Shown here in pieces: positions 1-14,082 of a stretch of DNA of 64,000 bases. Every line of letters begins with the position of its first letter. Positions within the stretch are counted from its first letter, which is position 1. A model generated the notes under the pieces. It was not told where the DNA came from. It was given only the letters and a program-made list of their open reading frames with translations, and did not search any database. The DNA is from Balanoglossus misakiensis (Eukaryota; Hemichordata). Position numbers and translations under genes: made by a program. Location: the NCBI GenBank assembly GCA_040954595.2, contig CM082582.2:9796001-9860000 (forward strand). Direction: 5' to 3'.

Positions 1-810
1 TTCTGTTTTTTCAAGATTTTGTATGCATCTCATAATTGTGTGTCTGTATGATAAAAATGTGTGAATTGTTGAAGTCCACTGAAAAAAAATGAGCAGAGCA
101 AAGAGGCAGTGTCAGTTGAAGCAAGTTATAACTTTGCCCATTAATGCTTGTGCTATGCCAAGTATTGGAAGAACCTATCTGACTTCCAAGCAATCCCCAA
201 AACAAACAAAGAGATTAAAAGGTGAAAGGTGTCATTCATCAGAGAAACTGTGTCAAATCGCACAGCCGCAGTCTCCTTAGAATCGAATTCTCCCCCGCAC
301 AAACGCCAAACTCTTCATTAAGTCTCAGATGCTAACAGTGATTGATGCGAGGTTCGGTCTCAAAATCCCTTTCGATATTGATCATTGACGAATACCCCCC
401 TGGCGTCCGCTGAATTTTTTCTGTGGCAGTATAATTATCCAGTTTGCGTATTGCAGTTTGAATTGATGTGTGTTTGCAGGGTACTGCGCAAGTAAAAAAA
501 AATAGCCGTGCAATTTGTCACTGTGTTGTGCTGTGGTTTCACACAGCAATGTGGTCGATATACATTTGTACATGTACAGTACACAAGGTATTGGACTCTT
601 CCATGGCTTGTGCAATACACTGTGCATATGAAGACCTCATCCATACATGGTCATATATTTTGTGAATAATCCTACATGTATATTATTGTGCTGTATCAAA
701 CCTGGCAGTAAAAATCCCTATCTAAATCACACCCTCGATAGATCATGGTCTGAATAGCAAAACAAGACAACTAAAGAATAAAAACACTGACAGAATGTCT
801 TGCCTTGCAG
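1..810. other. intronic sequence upstream of the first visible syntrophin exon
   Basis: This stretch ends in a pyrimidine-rich splice acceptor (AG at 809-810) that opens the first recognisable syntrophin exon. I see no exon with family similarity here; the short open frames are not supported. It is interpreted as the 3' part of an intron, so the syntrophin N-terminal half (first PH part, PDZ) lies outside the window. Confidence 0.7.
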
Positions 811-3800
811 ACTCATAATGAAGGTGGGTCACCGGCTTGGAAGCCTGTGTTTGTAGCTTTAACAGACAAAGACATACTGATGTACGACAGTGTGCCCTGG
901 ACCAGAGAAGAATGGGCGGCGCCTTTCCAAAGTCATCCCTTGCTGGCCACAAGGTGGGTGATTTTATCACAACATATTGCACTGAACATACATGAATGAA
1001 CATTCACTTTGTGGGTGTGTTCTATAATGTACCTACATGTTTTCATTCTGTTCAAAATGGCATTTACTCCATCTTACACATTCTTTCACAGCCAGTTGTT
1101 GGCCATGCATTTGTACTGCTATGACATTTATCAGTAGATTCTAAAGATTGACATTCAATAGGATATATGCAGTTTACAACCAAGCCTCAGCCCTCAAAAG
1201 CTAGATCTGCATAAAGTCGTGTCTAGGAGCCAAGGAAGTACAGGAGACCAGCCTGAGTGTAAACACGGTAGTGGTGTGAAAATAGACACCATGCCTGAAC
1301 AGCACACGTTCCAATGCAACCCTACCCTGCCCTGCCGTGCCCCGGCTAATAGGCGCTGAATGGCCAACGGTGGCCAGCTGAAACCCGTCTTATTGCCGGT
1401 GCATACAGAAGCTTAGGTCTATCCCCCTTGGCTGGTTGCTTGACAATGGTATTGATTGCACGCTGCCCAGACTTGAGTTTTCAGCAGGGTCACAAACTCA
1501 ATCTGCCTCTGGTACAATGTAACACGAGGAGGCCGTAATGCAGTAACTGAACCGCTTTGTTTAGTGGTGTCGTTCGGGTTTCCCTGTCTCCGTGTTCATC
1601 AACGCCCGAAGACAGGGTTTGGAGTTACACAGGTGGAAGACGAGAAAAAGCTGTTACAGTTAAATATTCATAGTAAATGTAGATCAAATCATGAGACACT
1701 AGGGGCTATATCTAATTCAAACTCCAGTTTCTTTACCAAGAAGTATAGCCCCACCAAGCAGAAATCCACTTTGAAACCAATGAGAAAACAGCATGTTTGA
1801 CGTATTGCATATTTCACGGCGTTCGTGGCCGTACGGTTCAAAAATTATTTAAAACATGAGGGACAGCACGTGTGTGACCGACCCTCGTAAAAATATATGG
1901 CCCAGTTTAATAGAGCCTGCTGTAAATGTGCTGCCCTGTAACCGCATATTTTATTGATACCGTACATGTTCCAAGTTTCAGGGATAAATGCAAGTGTGTT
2001 CTTTGCCAAACGTGTTGGTAAAAAGGCTCTATTATAAATGTCTTGCTGCCCACATCTCTGATGCAAACAAGATGTCTATTTGTAAGGGCATATGCCATGT
2101 GCATAAAATATTCACACAATTACTTTCGTAGATAACAGTAAATGAAAATTCAGCTTTTATGCATCTGGGCATAACGCATTGCATCACTCTCCAACAGATG
2201 TGCCATAATATACTCTTATCATATCTTTCAATATAGACTCCCTCACAGGCCCCGAGGTTTCGTAGATGTTGAAAGCCTGATAAAAAAAAGGCATAGAGTA
2301 TGCTTGACTAAGTGTAATACTGATATAGCTAGTATACTGTAAAAGAAATTTTTGTCAGAAAATAAATGAGTTGAAAATGACACATGCGGGTGATTCATTA
2401 ACCAGCGTTGGTGACGGTTGACCTTTGACCTAACCAAATTGATGAGTCGAACCGCAAGCTCAGATTGATGAGTTGAACTTTCTGTGGGCGTTCCAGTGAG
2501 TACAGATACAGGTGATGGATGCTGTCGTGATAGAAATATGCCATTTTATCAAGCTTTGATGAACATGAATAAAAAAAATGATGTCGCATGTTCATGTACA
2601 TTCAGTAATATGTGGACTTTTGGCAAGGAATCCTATTCAAGATCCATTTACATGTGCCTAGTTTGAAATTACAAAAAAGCATGAGATAGGAATGTGAGAA
2701 TCAGTTAGCAGAATCTCATCACCTGTACAATGTTACAAGATTATCAGACAAGCACATTTGAAATGAAGTGAGCGTTCTATTAAATGTAAAGGTTGTCTTC
2801 AATTATGTCCAGAACAGGCTGCTATGGATGGAGATCTTGTCTCTCAGTAATGAACGAAGCCAACCAGACTCCAGATAACATCAGCAAGCAGGAGAGTGTA
2901 CTGAAAAACGCTTTCAGGGTTTTCACATTTTGTTGACACCTCCACGATCAGAATGTCTGATCTAATCATCGCCAAGGTGACAGGCTTGCATGATTCCAAC
3001 CGAGATGGGAATTTCAGTCCCGAAATGCTTTGTCCTGGAAAAACGGTGTTTCATGGACTGAGAAAGGGGAACAAGGTCGTGGAGTGATTAAAACTCTCAA
3101 CTCCTGGAGTGAAATGGAATTTTCAGCCACTGTTGGGATATAATATAGGTTTGCTGAGAGTCTACATGCTGCCTATGAGTCACAGAGTTAATCTTTTGAT
3201 GAGTCTGCAGTTCTTGTTCATAAAACTAGATTACTAACCCCGACTCAATCCAGACTTTTAAGACAGGCTGTAATAGCTAGGATATAAAAAACACCTCTGT
3301 CTCACAGAAATATAAACCCACGATAGAAGTCACGGAACAAACTAATTTGACTGATAAATTTATACTTCTGACCATCCTATTAAAATGACCGCTGCATGGC
3401 TATTTAGGGTATATCAGAACATTTTAAACTTATTTGGCAAATCATGAAATTCATTCAAAAAGTCGCAATGAAAATAATTGTAGGGTTAGGGTTTTTCAGA
3501 AGCAATTATTTGCAGCAACCTAACTAATTATGGGCACACATGCCATGCAGCACGTCCTTATCAGCCATTGATTCAACCTGCCTCGCCAACAACCATGATT
3601 TGAAATTGATGGCCCGTGCTTCGATGACCAGCCCATTAACATCGCCGTTAATGAAGTCAAACACACACCATCATTGATTAGATAATTACAGCGTAAATGA
3701 GTATCATAGGTTATCAGATATCGAGTTAATTGCCTCCTCAGACAGCTTATTTGCAAAACCTATAACCGTGTCTTCATTTATAACTGCCGGGCTTTGAGAT

Positions 3801-6800
3801 CGGTTGACCTATGATCTGTGAACATATTCAATCACTCTGATGATGCTGTTTTGTTTTGCTTGATCGTTTGGCTAGATTTCGCACACTTGTCCAACTCTGT
3901 GGCATATTTAAGCTCACCAGACTCAAAACTCTCACAAGCAAAAAAAGACATTGACTTGACACACGTGATGGAGTCTGACCAACGCAGCAGAAATTGTCTA
4001 CGACTGTGTCCAAAAGCGCTTTAGCCATTTGATTGACACTAAGGCTGGTGTGGAGCAATCCTGTTTAGGATTGCACTGGCACCCATACATGCCACAGACA
4101 ATTTAATCGTCTTTCCATTTCCAAGCGCTAGTGTTAAACCACTTTAGCCAGCCTCAATAGCTTTTCCCATTTCTCTGCCACTTTTTTTTTCAAAATAAAA
4201 AGCAGGCAGCTAAGAGAGGATGTGCCATTAGAGGTCCTTGCCACTTTGAGTTCAGACAAGTTCCTTTCTTTGTCGCCAGTCTGTGATGTTATACGGCTTG
4301 CGTGAAAGTTTTGAGTAATTGAGGGATCTGCCACTATGCAAATGGTTATTCAGTCAAAAACGTTATTTTTGAATTGCAGTTCCATTCATGAATGCATGGG
4401 GACGGCTATCAATTTGTACAACCTTTCCCCCGAAAGCTATCCCCTGTACATTTCCTGCTCGCGACACTCTGATGAAAATATCAAGACGGCGTGTCATTAA
4501 TAGTCATTTTGTCTTTCTCTTCCAATACAGTAAGTCCCATCACCATGACAACAAACAGACATTCCCCTACTATATATGCCGTGACATTCAAAGTAACATT
4601 TCGCCGTAAATGCCTTCAGAATAGATGAGGCGAACCTTAATTCTCAAATAAGGTTTTATTCAGCTCAAAGTGCTCTTCTGTGAATGTAAATTATTGGCTT
4701 AGCACACGTGTGAGTGATGGCGTAGACGGGGAATGATTGACTTTTCCAGAAAGCGTTCATTTAACGCCATATACAGTATTTCCCAGTTTGCATTAAGGAT
4801 GGTTGTTGCCGACAGTAACTTTGTCTGGAAGTCTTAAAGCAGTTGGGCACCTCAATAATCTCAGGAATCTAGTTTTGCCCCGTGGAGTCGTTTTAATGAA
4901 TGGATTGTTATTTCGAACTTACGTAATTACTTAGTGAGTGTTACATTTGGATATCGTATCCGTTTCACTGAATCTTAGCTTCTGTTCATTCAATTCGAAA
5001 ACTTGAAAACATTTTATAATTTTGGGAGTTGATGGGAAATGGCTGCTGAAGATATAGAGTAACATTCATTTGTTTGATGGACATTTTTTTCCGGCATGTA
5101 GCAATCGCAATAATTGACAGTTTGGATGTACATTTTCTACGCTGTGTGCAAATTCCCAGCTTGTCAGATATGAGAAAAAAATCAATACACTCAATCAATG
5201 CTAGGAAAGCAATTAAGATTTACATGTCTCCTCTCAAATGACATGCTTGTTTCTGAGCTCGCTCTTTTCAACAACAGTCTCTAGGTGAGAGTAGAGCAAA
5301 TAGATGATGTCAGAAGAGATTCCTTTATTGCCTGACCCCCGTCCTGGCCTCTCCCATTGCTTCAATACGCGTGTCGCGAATGATTTACCGCCTGAAATGT
5401 TGAAGTTAATCTCCAGCAAAAGAGTGATAATAAAATAAAAGTGAAGTTTTCTTGAAAAAATTATCCACCCAGAATTTACGGTCGCTGAAAACTTTTATTT
5501 CATAACTACATGTATGCGCGATACTGACTGTAACAGCCTTCACCACTATGTGAAGCCTGAAGGTTTATATGTATAGTTTTCGTGTCTCTACTTTTTTGGT
5601 GCGATAAAAACTGGATGTTATACCCATCACTATTCCTGATTAACTGACTTTTAAACATGCTTTATTGAAAGTGTTTTATCAAAATCGTTCCATCTGGAAA
5701 GCATTCCATAAATGATGAGTATCCAGCTATAGAGAGGATGCTTCTAAAACACTCGGTTGATTTATGGGTTTGGAATTCAAAGTAATTATCTGTATTAATC
5801 TGAACCCATTCCTTGAAATATGAGGCAGACTGGGTATTTTCAAAGCATGATATAATTAAATGTACAATACATTGAAATTGTACATTGAAAAAGAATTGAC
5901 AGAATACAAGCAATCAAAACTGTAAACAGTGAGTGTAAGGGGACAGTGTATCCAAGACTATTGGTATTTGCGATCCCTTTTCATTATTCAGTTTAAGAAC
6001 TTAAGAAGGCACTTGTGAGCAAGATCTTTTCAATTTACATTTATTAGTTTTGGATGAGCGGCTTCTCTGCACTTCTCTGTCATCAGCGCCGACACTCCCC
6101 CGGGAGGTGAACTCCGGTATGGCCTTTCCCAACTTGTGGCCAGGGCAGTGTGTTGCCACCGGCTACCGTCATTGTTCTGCTGGGAGTGTCGGTGGGAAAT
6201 TGCATTGCACACACACACACACCTTCGGGTGAAACTGAGCCAATTTTCTTGCGTAATCTACCACATGAAAAGGCACCGGTGGAACGCTAAGGCCAGTTGT
6301 GGAACAAAGCAGGCAGATTTGCACGATAAGCTGTATCAATCATTTGGGTAGATAGATTGTGTATGTGTTTCAGGTCATGAACTATAGATCTCCCCCCCCC
6401 CCCTTCCAGTATCCAGCAGTTCACATGAAAAAACAGCACATGCCACAGGGCAGGTACTTATCTATGCATGCAAACAAGGATGTAAAATCACCTGACGTGG
6501 GTTTTTTATTGACCTGGGACTTCATTAGACTCAGTTCCTGTTTTGCAGTGCCAGGATGCGTTATGAACTTTGTATAACCATGCGGTGTCCACCTTTTGCC
6601 AATGTGAAGTAGGTCGTGTTTGTTTAAACGATCACCCGAGTGAGACATGAGGGCAGTGCACGGTGTACTTGACCACGGGCATGTTGATATGATTCACTGA
6701 TTCTGTGTGTTTCTAGAAGAACAGTCGTGAATCACTGATTGTTTCATTAACAGGAGTGTATAGTTGTGATGTAGAGGCTTGAATCACCCCTTTAAATGTG

Positions 6801-8116
6801 CAGCAAGGCTGTGTTTTAATAACGTTGGGTCGTAAATTTCTTTGTCTAATTTGTTCTGCCTTGTTCGCATTTGACTGACACTGATAAAGGATCATTCATT
6901 CGTTAATTCACTCACTCACTCATGCACGCACTCATTTACGTGATGTAGCAGTTAGGTACAGAAACAGTAGTCCTTTCCTTAAGACTGCAAATGACTGGGA
7001 AGGGATCTACAAAAAAATACCTTAAACAAACATTACAGTTACTTTGAACGGAAGTCTCGCTAAATGACGTTTAATAGTGTGTGGAGGTTATGCTTGGTCT
7101 CGGAGAGAAACAAGAGCACGCATTACATCGCCCTCAACCACTTAAATGTCGCAGTTGGATTTCTTTCGTTTGTCTGTGGAATCAATAAGATTGTCTTTCC
7201 ATCAAATAACATGGTTCGTTTCATTTTGTTTCTCCCTCTTTGCAGATTAGTTCATTCTGGTGGTCCGGCAAGCGTATCCAATCAGAAGGCGGGCGAGTTG
7301 TCGTTCGGCACAAGGACAGGTACGCGAAACGGCATAGAAGCGCATCAGTTCCGAGTGGATAACCAGAGAGAGTTGGCGGCGTGGTCCAGAGCCATGGTGC
7401 AAGGGTCTCACAACGCTGCTTCTATTATCAAAGAAATCAACTGTGGTGAGTGGAAATCGTGCTTTGTATTTCTGTGCAGACTCACTGTGTTGTAGGTGGC
7501 CATCTGAAGTATTAAATCCAGCTGTGTCTGGATTCGCCCTGCCACAGACACAAAATGCCTACCCTGGAATAAACTGTCACACACGTTCGAATTACAGGTT
7601 TCATCGATTTATTGCAAGATCACCATCAAAGAAGTGATCAGGATAGACTAGATACAGTCATATATACATTTGATCTACTGATTAAATCACTCATATCATT
7701 TCATTTCAGCTGTCACCTTCCAAGGCAAAGACTCCCGGCTAACCCTGCACTACGATAATGGATTCACCATGACGGACGCCAGGGCTGAGGCGCAGGAAGG
7801 CGGACGACCGCCTATCATGTGGAGCTATCCGTTCGAGAAACTGAGATTTTCATCGGACGACGGCTCGCGGATGCTGTGGCTTGACTTTGGGGCCGGCGAG
7901 GGCGAATTTGTAAGTAGGGTTTTCCAAAGAATAAGCACTGAAATATAAGGTGATATGAACATTTGTTTGAATAAAAAAAAGACTTAAACTTAAAGTTGTT
8001 CTCTGTTTATATTTCATTTTCAGGAACTGGATCTTCACACCTGTCCCAAACCAGTTGTTTTTGTTCTGCACACTTTCTTGTCAGCCAAGGTGACAAGGAT
8101 GGGACTGTTTGCATAG
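811..8116 (+). CDS. syntrophin, alpha/beta class (3' part of gene)
   Basis: Cytoplasmic adaptor of the dystrophin-glycoprotein complex at the membrane. Four coding exons fit in phase: 811-953, 7246-7445, 7710-7909 and 8024-8116 (TAG stop). Together they encode the last 211 residues. The first exon gives the start of the second PH domain ([18 protein letters not shown]). The second gives LLATR-LVHSG and [16 protein letters not shown]. The third gives the syntrophin-unique region ([24 protein letters not shown]). The last gives the family's C-terminus ([22 protein letters not shown]), the dystrophin/utrophin-binding segment. The 6.3 kb intron between the first two exons lies between two codons that are contiguous in vertebrate syntrophins, so no exon is missing. 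The ending resembles alpha1- and beta-syntrophins more than gamma; the paralogue cannot be named. Incomplete at the 5' side because the window begins inside the gene. Confidence 0.93.
954..7245 (+). other. large syntrophin intron
   Basis: 6.3 kb between two in-phase syntrophin exons, from a GTGGGT donor at 954 to an acceptor at 7244-7245. It holds scattered homopolymers, a short CA run near 6207-6222 and a C run near 6391-6403. I see no coding exon, RNA gene or intact transposon in it. Confidence 0.6.
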
Positions 8117-10381
8117 TCCAGGTGAACCATGGGATATTTGCTGCCTGCTGGAAAATGGACCCCCCATGCAGTTGTAGTAATGCACTGATATGCAGAGATT
8201 TGAACTGATGTGGAGAGATAAAAAAAATTGAAATGTAAAACTGAGGGTTAAAGGAAATAGGATTGTCGGGATTTTCTGAGGGAAGTAACCAACTGGGGTA
8301 TCTTTTGAAAGTGGTTGTCATGGTAAGGAACTAGGGTCAATGATGAAGTGGTGTGGGATTTTTCCTTTTCAGATTCTGAATCATCCACGACATCAAACTG
8401 TCCAAAGTGCTCTTGAGATTACTCAAAAACCATGGAAACACGAGAGAATTTTTTCTTTTGTGAAACATGACGATTCTTCGATGTGCTGCAACTTTTGACC
8501 TCATTACTGAAATCAATCACTGCCTGGTAGGTTTTCATGTAAATAACGATTTTTGAAATCCCAAATACGAAACAAGAGTAAATTTTGCGAACAGCATTGA
8601 TTCCAAAGCCAGCATCTGCGCGCCACTGTCTCACAGTCACCCCCTGTCAAAACTTCTAATCTTACTGTCGGCACTCACAACACAAAGCATTGTGGAAGAA
8701 ACCATTTCAAAGCGAGGGAGAATGGCACAAAAACATGTACAGATAAGGAATATCTAATGGTTCATTCTTTTTACGAGATCATAGTACTAATACCTTCTGG
8801 GAGTTTAACATAGAAGATATTACTTGACAGAGCTTTTCACAATTTTATTTAATATATATTATGTTATTCTGTTACTCAGTTGTTGATAACAATCTAGGAA
8901 TATATTCAAGAGATTTCACTGATGAGTAGAGATTTTTATCAACCACAACCTATGTTGTCTATGCTAAGGGTGTTTTTGTAGCTTGTTAATGTGTTGGTAA
9001 TTCACGTTGATGGGAATAACTCTGACTTGCATCTAGTATGAGCAATGTCACCTGCACTTACTGGTTTGAATATGTTGAGCCAATATGTGTTATATTCTAA
9101 CATTTTCCATACTGCAAAATTATTTAATGCTTCGCTCATAATTTGCTCGAAGGCACTTTAACCCTTGAACCAGACTTGTATGAGAAAATGCGTGGTAAAT
9201 TTGAGAGTGCTAACAACATATAAACCCACTGAAAGCTATATGCAGAGCACATTGACATATGTTCATGGCTGCTTCATAATGACAAAATACAGATGTTTTT
9301 CCTATTATCTAACAACTCCTCCACTTCGGACCAAATAAGTTTACCAAACCAGTCTCAATGCAAATAATATTGCTGTATTTTATTCCAAACTAACTGTTGC
9401 ATTCCAGATTTTTTTCTTGTGTCCCGTTCATTTCTCAATGAACGTTATAGTTTGCCATGTTTTGATGTGTGTTTTCCCCCCAAAAATGTCCACCTCAGTA
9501 ATTTCAAAATGAAATATTCATTTCTACATCGCCATTAATGTCGGATGAAAAACAGTTACCATGGAGCATTCATTTTACATTTTTCTTAATAAATAGAACA
9601 ATTTTATGAAAGACATGGGGAGGGTCACGTGCTAAAGATTTGAATATTTATCTCAAAGCAATTAATACAACCCAGCATTTTATGTCAACCTGAAAATGGA
9701 TGAAATTTTCAGACAAGAAACTAACAATACCCAATCTAATTCTATACATCAAACACATATAACTTATAAAACCTGATCTAATGATATGAAATATTTTATT
9801 ACATCCTTCGCTTCAGCGTACTTGTTAATGTCAGTGTATAACTATCGACTGCTGTAGTAGCTTTTTGTTGTAACAACTTTTATATGTGATCTTGAAGCTT
9901 TTCGACAGTGTACATTAAACATTGACAGATTTTTGTAGGGCCAAAATGAGACTTCTTTCCATTTTATTGCAATGTTTTTTTTTTGTCATATCTTATCATT
10001 AATAAAAAAAATGATTGTCTTGAAACTGTGTGCAGTTACACACACACATACACATACATACATACATACATACATACAGCAAGAACACACATTGAGGATA
10101 TTAATTTCTAGTCATTTATTTCATTCATAAATTGGTTATTCCAAGGTGAAAATTATGAATTACATGATGAGTAGGGTGAGCCTAATTTACACAATCCATT
10201 AGTTTATTAAAATGGATTTGTGTCAAGCAGCAAGCCAATATTAAAATCCATCACCTTCCTTGCCTGAGGGCTTTTGCAGAATCAGAAGACAGATTTATAT
10301 AACACCAGGATATTACAATTAAATATTATACACAGGAGTTTACAATTTCCGGTAAATATCAAAAAGATTACAACTGCCTGA
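8117..10381. other. 3' flanks of convergent syntrophin and ACSF3 genes
   Basis: AT-rich gene-free stretch between the syntrophin stop (+) and the ACSF3 stop (-). It should contain both 3' UTRs. Possible AATAAA signals on the + strand occur near 9589 and 10001. On the minus strand AATAAA occurs near 10203-10208 and 10115-10120 (read as TTTATT on +). A tetranucleotide microsatellite lies near 10038-10078. No further gene was recognised. Confidence 0.5.
10038..10078. repeat. (ACAT)n / CA microsatellite
   Basis: Short run of CA dinucleotides passing into CATA tetranucleotides in the 3' intergenic space between syntrophin and ACSF3. Confidence 0.85.
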
Positions 10382-12749
10382 TCACAAATAAGGCTGAGTG
10401 TTTTGACTCTCCGGAGGAAATATCAAAGTCCGCACTTGTTTCTTGTTGACTTTACCCATAGCGTTTCTGGGGATTTCGTCCACGCACTCTAAAACAGAGG
10501 GAATTTTGTAATGCGCCAGTTTGTCAGCCGCCCACGACTTCAACTCCTGCAGACCCAGAGACTCTCCCCGGTGAAGCACCACCACCGCGGCCACACGCTC
10601 TCCCCACATGTTGTCGGGAAGTCCGAAGATGATGCATTCTTGGATTTTCCCGTTGGCCAGTAGGTGGCGCTCTACCTCCAGGGCGCTGATCTTGTAGCCG
10701 CCGCTTTTGATGATGTCGACGTCGCGGCCGAGAATCCTGTAAACGCCGTCCCGATAGACAGCCGTGTCCCCTGTAATCAAAAACACTGCTAGCGTTAGAG
10801 ATTATGGAAAAAAGAAATCGACTTGGAGTCAAATTCAATTTCAACACGATACTGATGACTACAGCTCCATTGACCTTTGAACTCTGACCCCATGTCCATC
10901 CTACCTGTCTTAAACCATCCATCAGGTGTAAATGACTGCTTGGTGATTGCTGGTTGCCGCCAGTACTTGGCAAATACCGATGGCCCTCTAACGTAAAGCT
11001 CTCCTTCCTTGTCCTCCATGCCCTGCGTTACCATGGTACCGTTGGCGCCACTCCCAGCAGCCAAGACTGTGCCGTCTTGATCCGTAATCTGCAACTCCAC
11101 GGTCGGGAAGGGGTTTCCAACTGCACCTGCAGAAGGATATCACGTGAGTGGGATAAATAATTCCATGCATTTATTTTCAGGATGCATGAGGCATAAACCT
11201 TAGAAAACTGATCAGAGACCTAAGTGCCCCTTTAACTCGGTCAGTCAACCACTTTTCCACTTACCAGGAATTCGGGGTCCATGTAAGGAGTTTGTTAATG
11301 CCATGCCGACCTCTGACATTCCATATCTCTCCAGGAGAACATGGCCGGTAATTTCTTCCCATTTTTCCATGACCGGCGCTGGCAAAGCTGCCGAACCGGA
11401 CACCATGAGTCTAAATGGAAGCAGGATAAATGTAACAGGGTGTAGTTGCATCAGTTACACTCTAGTTAAATGTAACCCTTTCAGGCCAGGTAAAATACCC
11501 CAATTCACTTCTGGGGGTTTAGGACTGAAAACTTCTGACTGTTTTTAATCAAATGATGTCATACCAGTACCTGATATTTTCCTTGCAAAATCCCCTAATA
11601 AAATCGCGTACTTTGGGAGATGTGTACGTCTGATTGTAGTATTCTATCAGTTTGGCATAGATAGTCGGTACTGCCATGAAGACATTGATCCTTGGATGCT
11701 GATCACTCAGTAATTTCTCCCACACCTGAACACATAAAAATAAATAAACTGTGTTAATGTGGACGGGCCTTATTTTTTTAAAAATTGGATTAATAGCAAA
11801 AGAGTAAGTTGCATGTATGTCATTCTGACAATAATGGTATACATTATACCTGTCCAGCACTAAACTTAGGCATCATGACACACGTCGCACCACAGTAGAG
11901 AGGTACAGCTAAGCAGTTTGTGATTCCGTGCACATGGTGCAGTGGTAATGTATGCAGGATGACATCATCATCCGTCCACTCCCAAGCATCCAACATGTTC
12001 TCCACCTGGGCGATCAAATTGGCGTGCGTGACCGCCACTCCCTTCGGCTTGCCGGTCGTGCCGCTCGTGTAGATCAGCATCGCGTCGTGATTGGCCCAGT
12101 TGGTCTTCCTCCAGCTGTTCTGATAGGCCGAGTTGATGAGCGAGATCAGCGGTCTGTCGGTGTCCAAGAGATGCGAGGCCGAAGCCACAAAGCCTCGGTC
12201 TTGCTGGTTGTAGAGCAGCCACAGTGGTCTCACCTTCTCGGCCGAGCACAGCGGATCGAGAACACTCGCAAAGTCACTCGTTGCCACGACCACCGACGCA
12301 TCACAGTCTTGAATGACTTCTTGTAGCTGAGGCGGTGGGTGGCTGATGCAGAGCGGAACAGCCACTCCACCTGCCATCCACACCCCCCACTGCACCACAG
12401 TGTAGGACGAATTATTTGGACACATTATTGCTACTCTGTCACCTCTCCTCACGTTAAACTGTTTCTTCAGCTGCACCGAGAGATGGAAACTTTGTTCGAG
12501 AATTTGAAAGTAAGAGTATTCCCCGACGTCGTCGATGATGAGGGGTTTCCCACTCAGAAAGTCTGCCTCTTCCAGTTGTTTCATGAAAACAGGAGTCACG
12601 GGCGAAGAGTACATCCTGTAACATCTTTGCATGTGGTGAAATACCTTGGCTGATCTGACACATAGTAATGCTGTTTGTTTGAAACGAAGGTTCAGTTTTG
12701 GAACCAGTGCCGCTTTGCAGAGCCTGGCCAATGCAGCCAATGGAGTCAT
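10382..12749 (-). CDS. ACSF3: acyl-CoA synthetase family member 3 (mitochondrial malonyl-CoA synthetase)
   Basis: ANL-superfamily enzyme that activates malonate (and methylmalonate) to the CoA thioester in mitochondria, feeding mitochondrial fatty-acid synthesis. Five coding exons on the minus strand: 12749-11850, 11725-11571, 11410-11265, 11126-10905 and 10770-10382. All are phase-consistent and give 603 aa (human about 576). The start at 12749 precedes an Arg/Lys/Leu-rich segment ([19 protein letters not shown]) that looks like a mitochondrial presequence. Core motifs visible are the ATP/AMP loop [12 protein letters not shown], the LPLHHVHG segment, the ERYGMSE motif (A5), GELYVRGP, and the C-terminal [25 protein letters not shown] and [11 protein letters not shown] (catalytic Lys in the last). 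An acceptor at 12826-12827 shows that the first coding exon carries about 76 bases of 5' UTR, so a non-coding first exon lies upstream. Confidence 0.95.
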
Positions 12750-14082
12750 TTGAAGATGTCTCTTCCAACTTTTCAGTGTATGTAAATGATTAGGGAAGCA
12801 CAGTGTACTCCCAGACAGTGCAACTCTGAAACAAAATAACATTGTGTTAAAAGTAATGGAGATGAAAATATGACCACCCACACTGTGACAGCATCGTAGG
12901 TGTATAATTACCAGATTCTACCATAGAGGGCATAATTTGGCAAAGAAATCAGGGCCGATCGCAATATTTCTCTTTATGTTGCAGCCAAGAATTAGGGTCA
13001 GTGGTATAATGAGAAACAAAACTATAGTATAACATGCGCCATACATGAACCAAGGTTACATGATCCCTTATACACCATCATGTTATGACATAACCGTGCA
13101 TAACATCATTTAATAGTACGACCCAGAATATTAGCCCTGCGAACTGAAACAATCGTGATTTCGGACAGATCATGACAAGCCCTTTTGACATTCGACAAAA
13201 CTAGTACATTAACACTGCGACTGAGAAATATATCAGAGTTTCGTGATCACCAACCTGGCTCAAATACTCAAGTCTGAAATGAAGCAGACCGCTTTCCACT
13301 GTCAGAGTTCACGTCGTATGCTATCTTCCCGCAGGAAGTGCTTTGGGTGCAGTCTATTTGGTGGCGGGGTGTTATAATCAATTGGATATGAGTTTGGCCC
13401 TAAGTAAAGGTTGCAAAACAACCTTTATTGGTCTTCAGCATGAAATTTCCTTTAATTATCTGTAAATGAAATAATGTTCATATAGAAAACCACCTTGTTC
13501 AGTATTTTCAACGCCTGAATTACGTCTTGGTGTAACCCATCATGTGAAGTGGGCGTGGCTGCAGTATTTCCTGGTAATGGCTGCCTCCATGTAAACTTCC
13601 TGTTGGAGATCCGCGCCTTGTGGAAGACGACGACGCAGTGAGAATGCGATACTGACATTCTACAGGGGCTACTAGAATTTGTAAGTGTGTCGATATAATT
13701 GTATTGCTTCGTTCTGGTTAAGGCAGTAGTTGTGACTTGCTAATCGAGATGACGCCGCGTCGATCGGGCAAGAGGTCATTGCAAACTTGAATGTTTGTGC
13801 CACGTAGGTGCCTGGAAAGCTGGGTCACACATTTAAAGAGGCACAAGTGTTTATCGCGTGGTAATTTCAAGAGACAAAACTAGTAAATGCCTCCACGCTG
13901 CTTGGTCAGAAAGTTGAGAAAACTTTAAATGTTGCCAGGTATCTTTTCATATGGTTCTCAGGTACATGTACTAGTATTGCTTGTAAAGTAGCGCCACCAA
14001 CCAATAAAGACCAACCAACCTTTTGTTTTACCCTGCCTACTTGCAGGATTTAACCAGCTGGGTCTGGATTTTGACTGAAGAG
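12750..14082. promoter_or_regulatory. head-to-head ACSF3/TRIQK upstream region
   Basis: 1.3 kb between divergent start codons. It should hold the promoters and non-coding first exons of both genes. A GTAAGT donor follows base 13680, a plausible end of a TRIQK 5' UTR exon. The TRIQK coding exon begins after an acceptor at 14045-14046. A small hairpin (AAAGGTTG...CAACCTTT) lies near 13405-13425. Promoter assignment is inference from gene orientation. Confidence 0.4.

Noticed and set aside
3483-3496. Telomere-like GGGTTAGGG
   Set aside because: Only about two TTAGGG units within an intron; not a telomeric tract.
7064-7495. 143-codon open frame overlapping a syntrophin exon
   Set aside because: Only 7246-7445 is coding; the remainder is intron read-through on both sides of clear splice sites.
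11952-12326. 124-codon plus-strand open frame
   Set aside because: Antisense shadow of the ACSF3 first coding exon.
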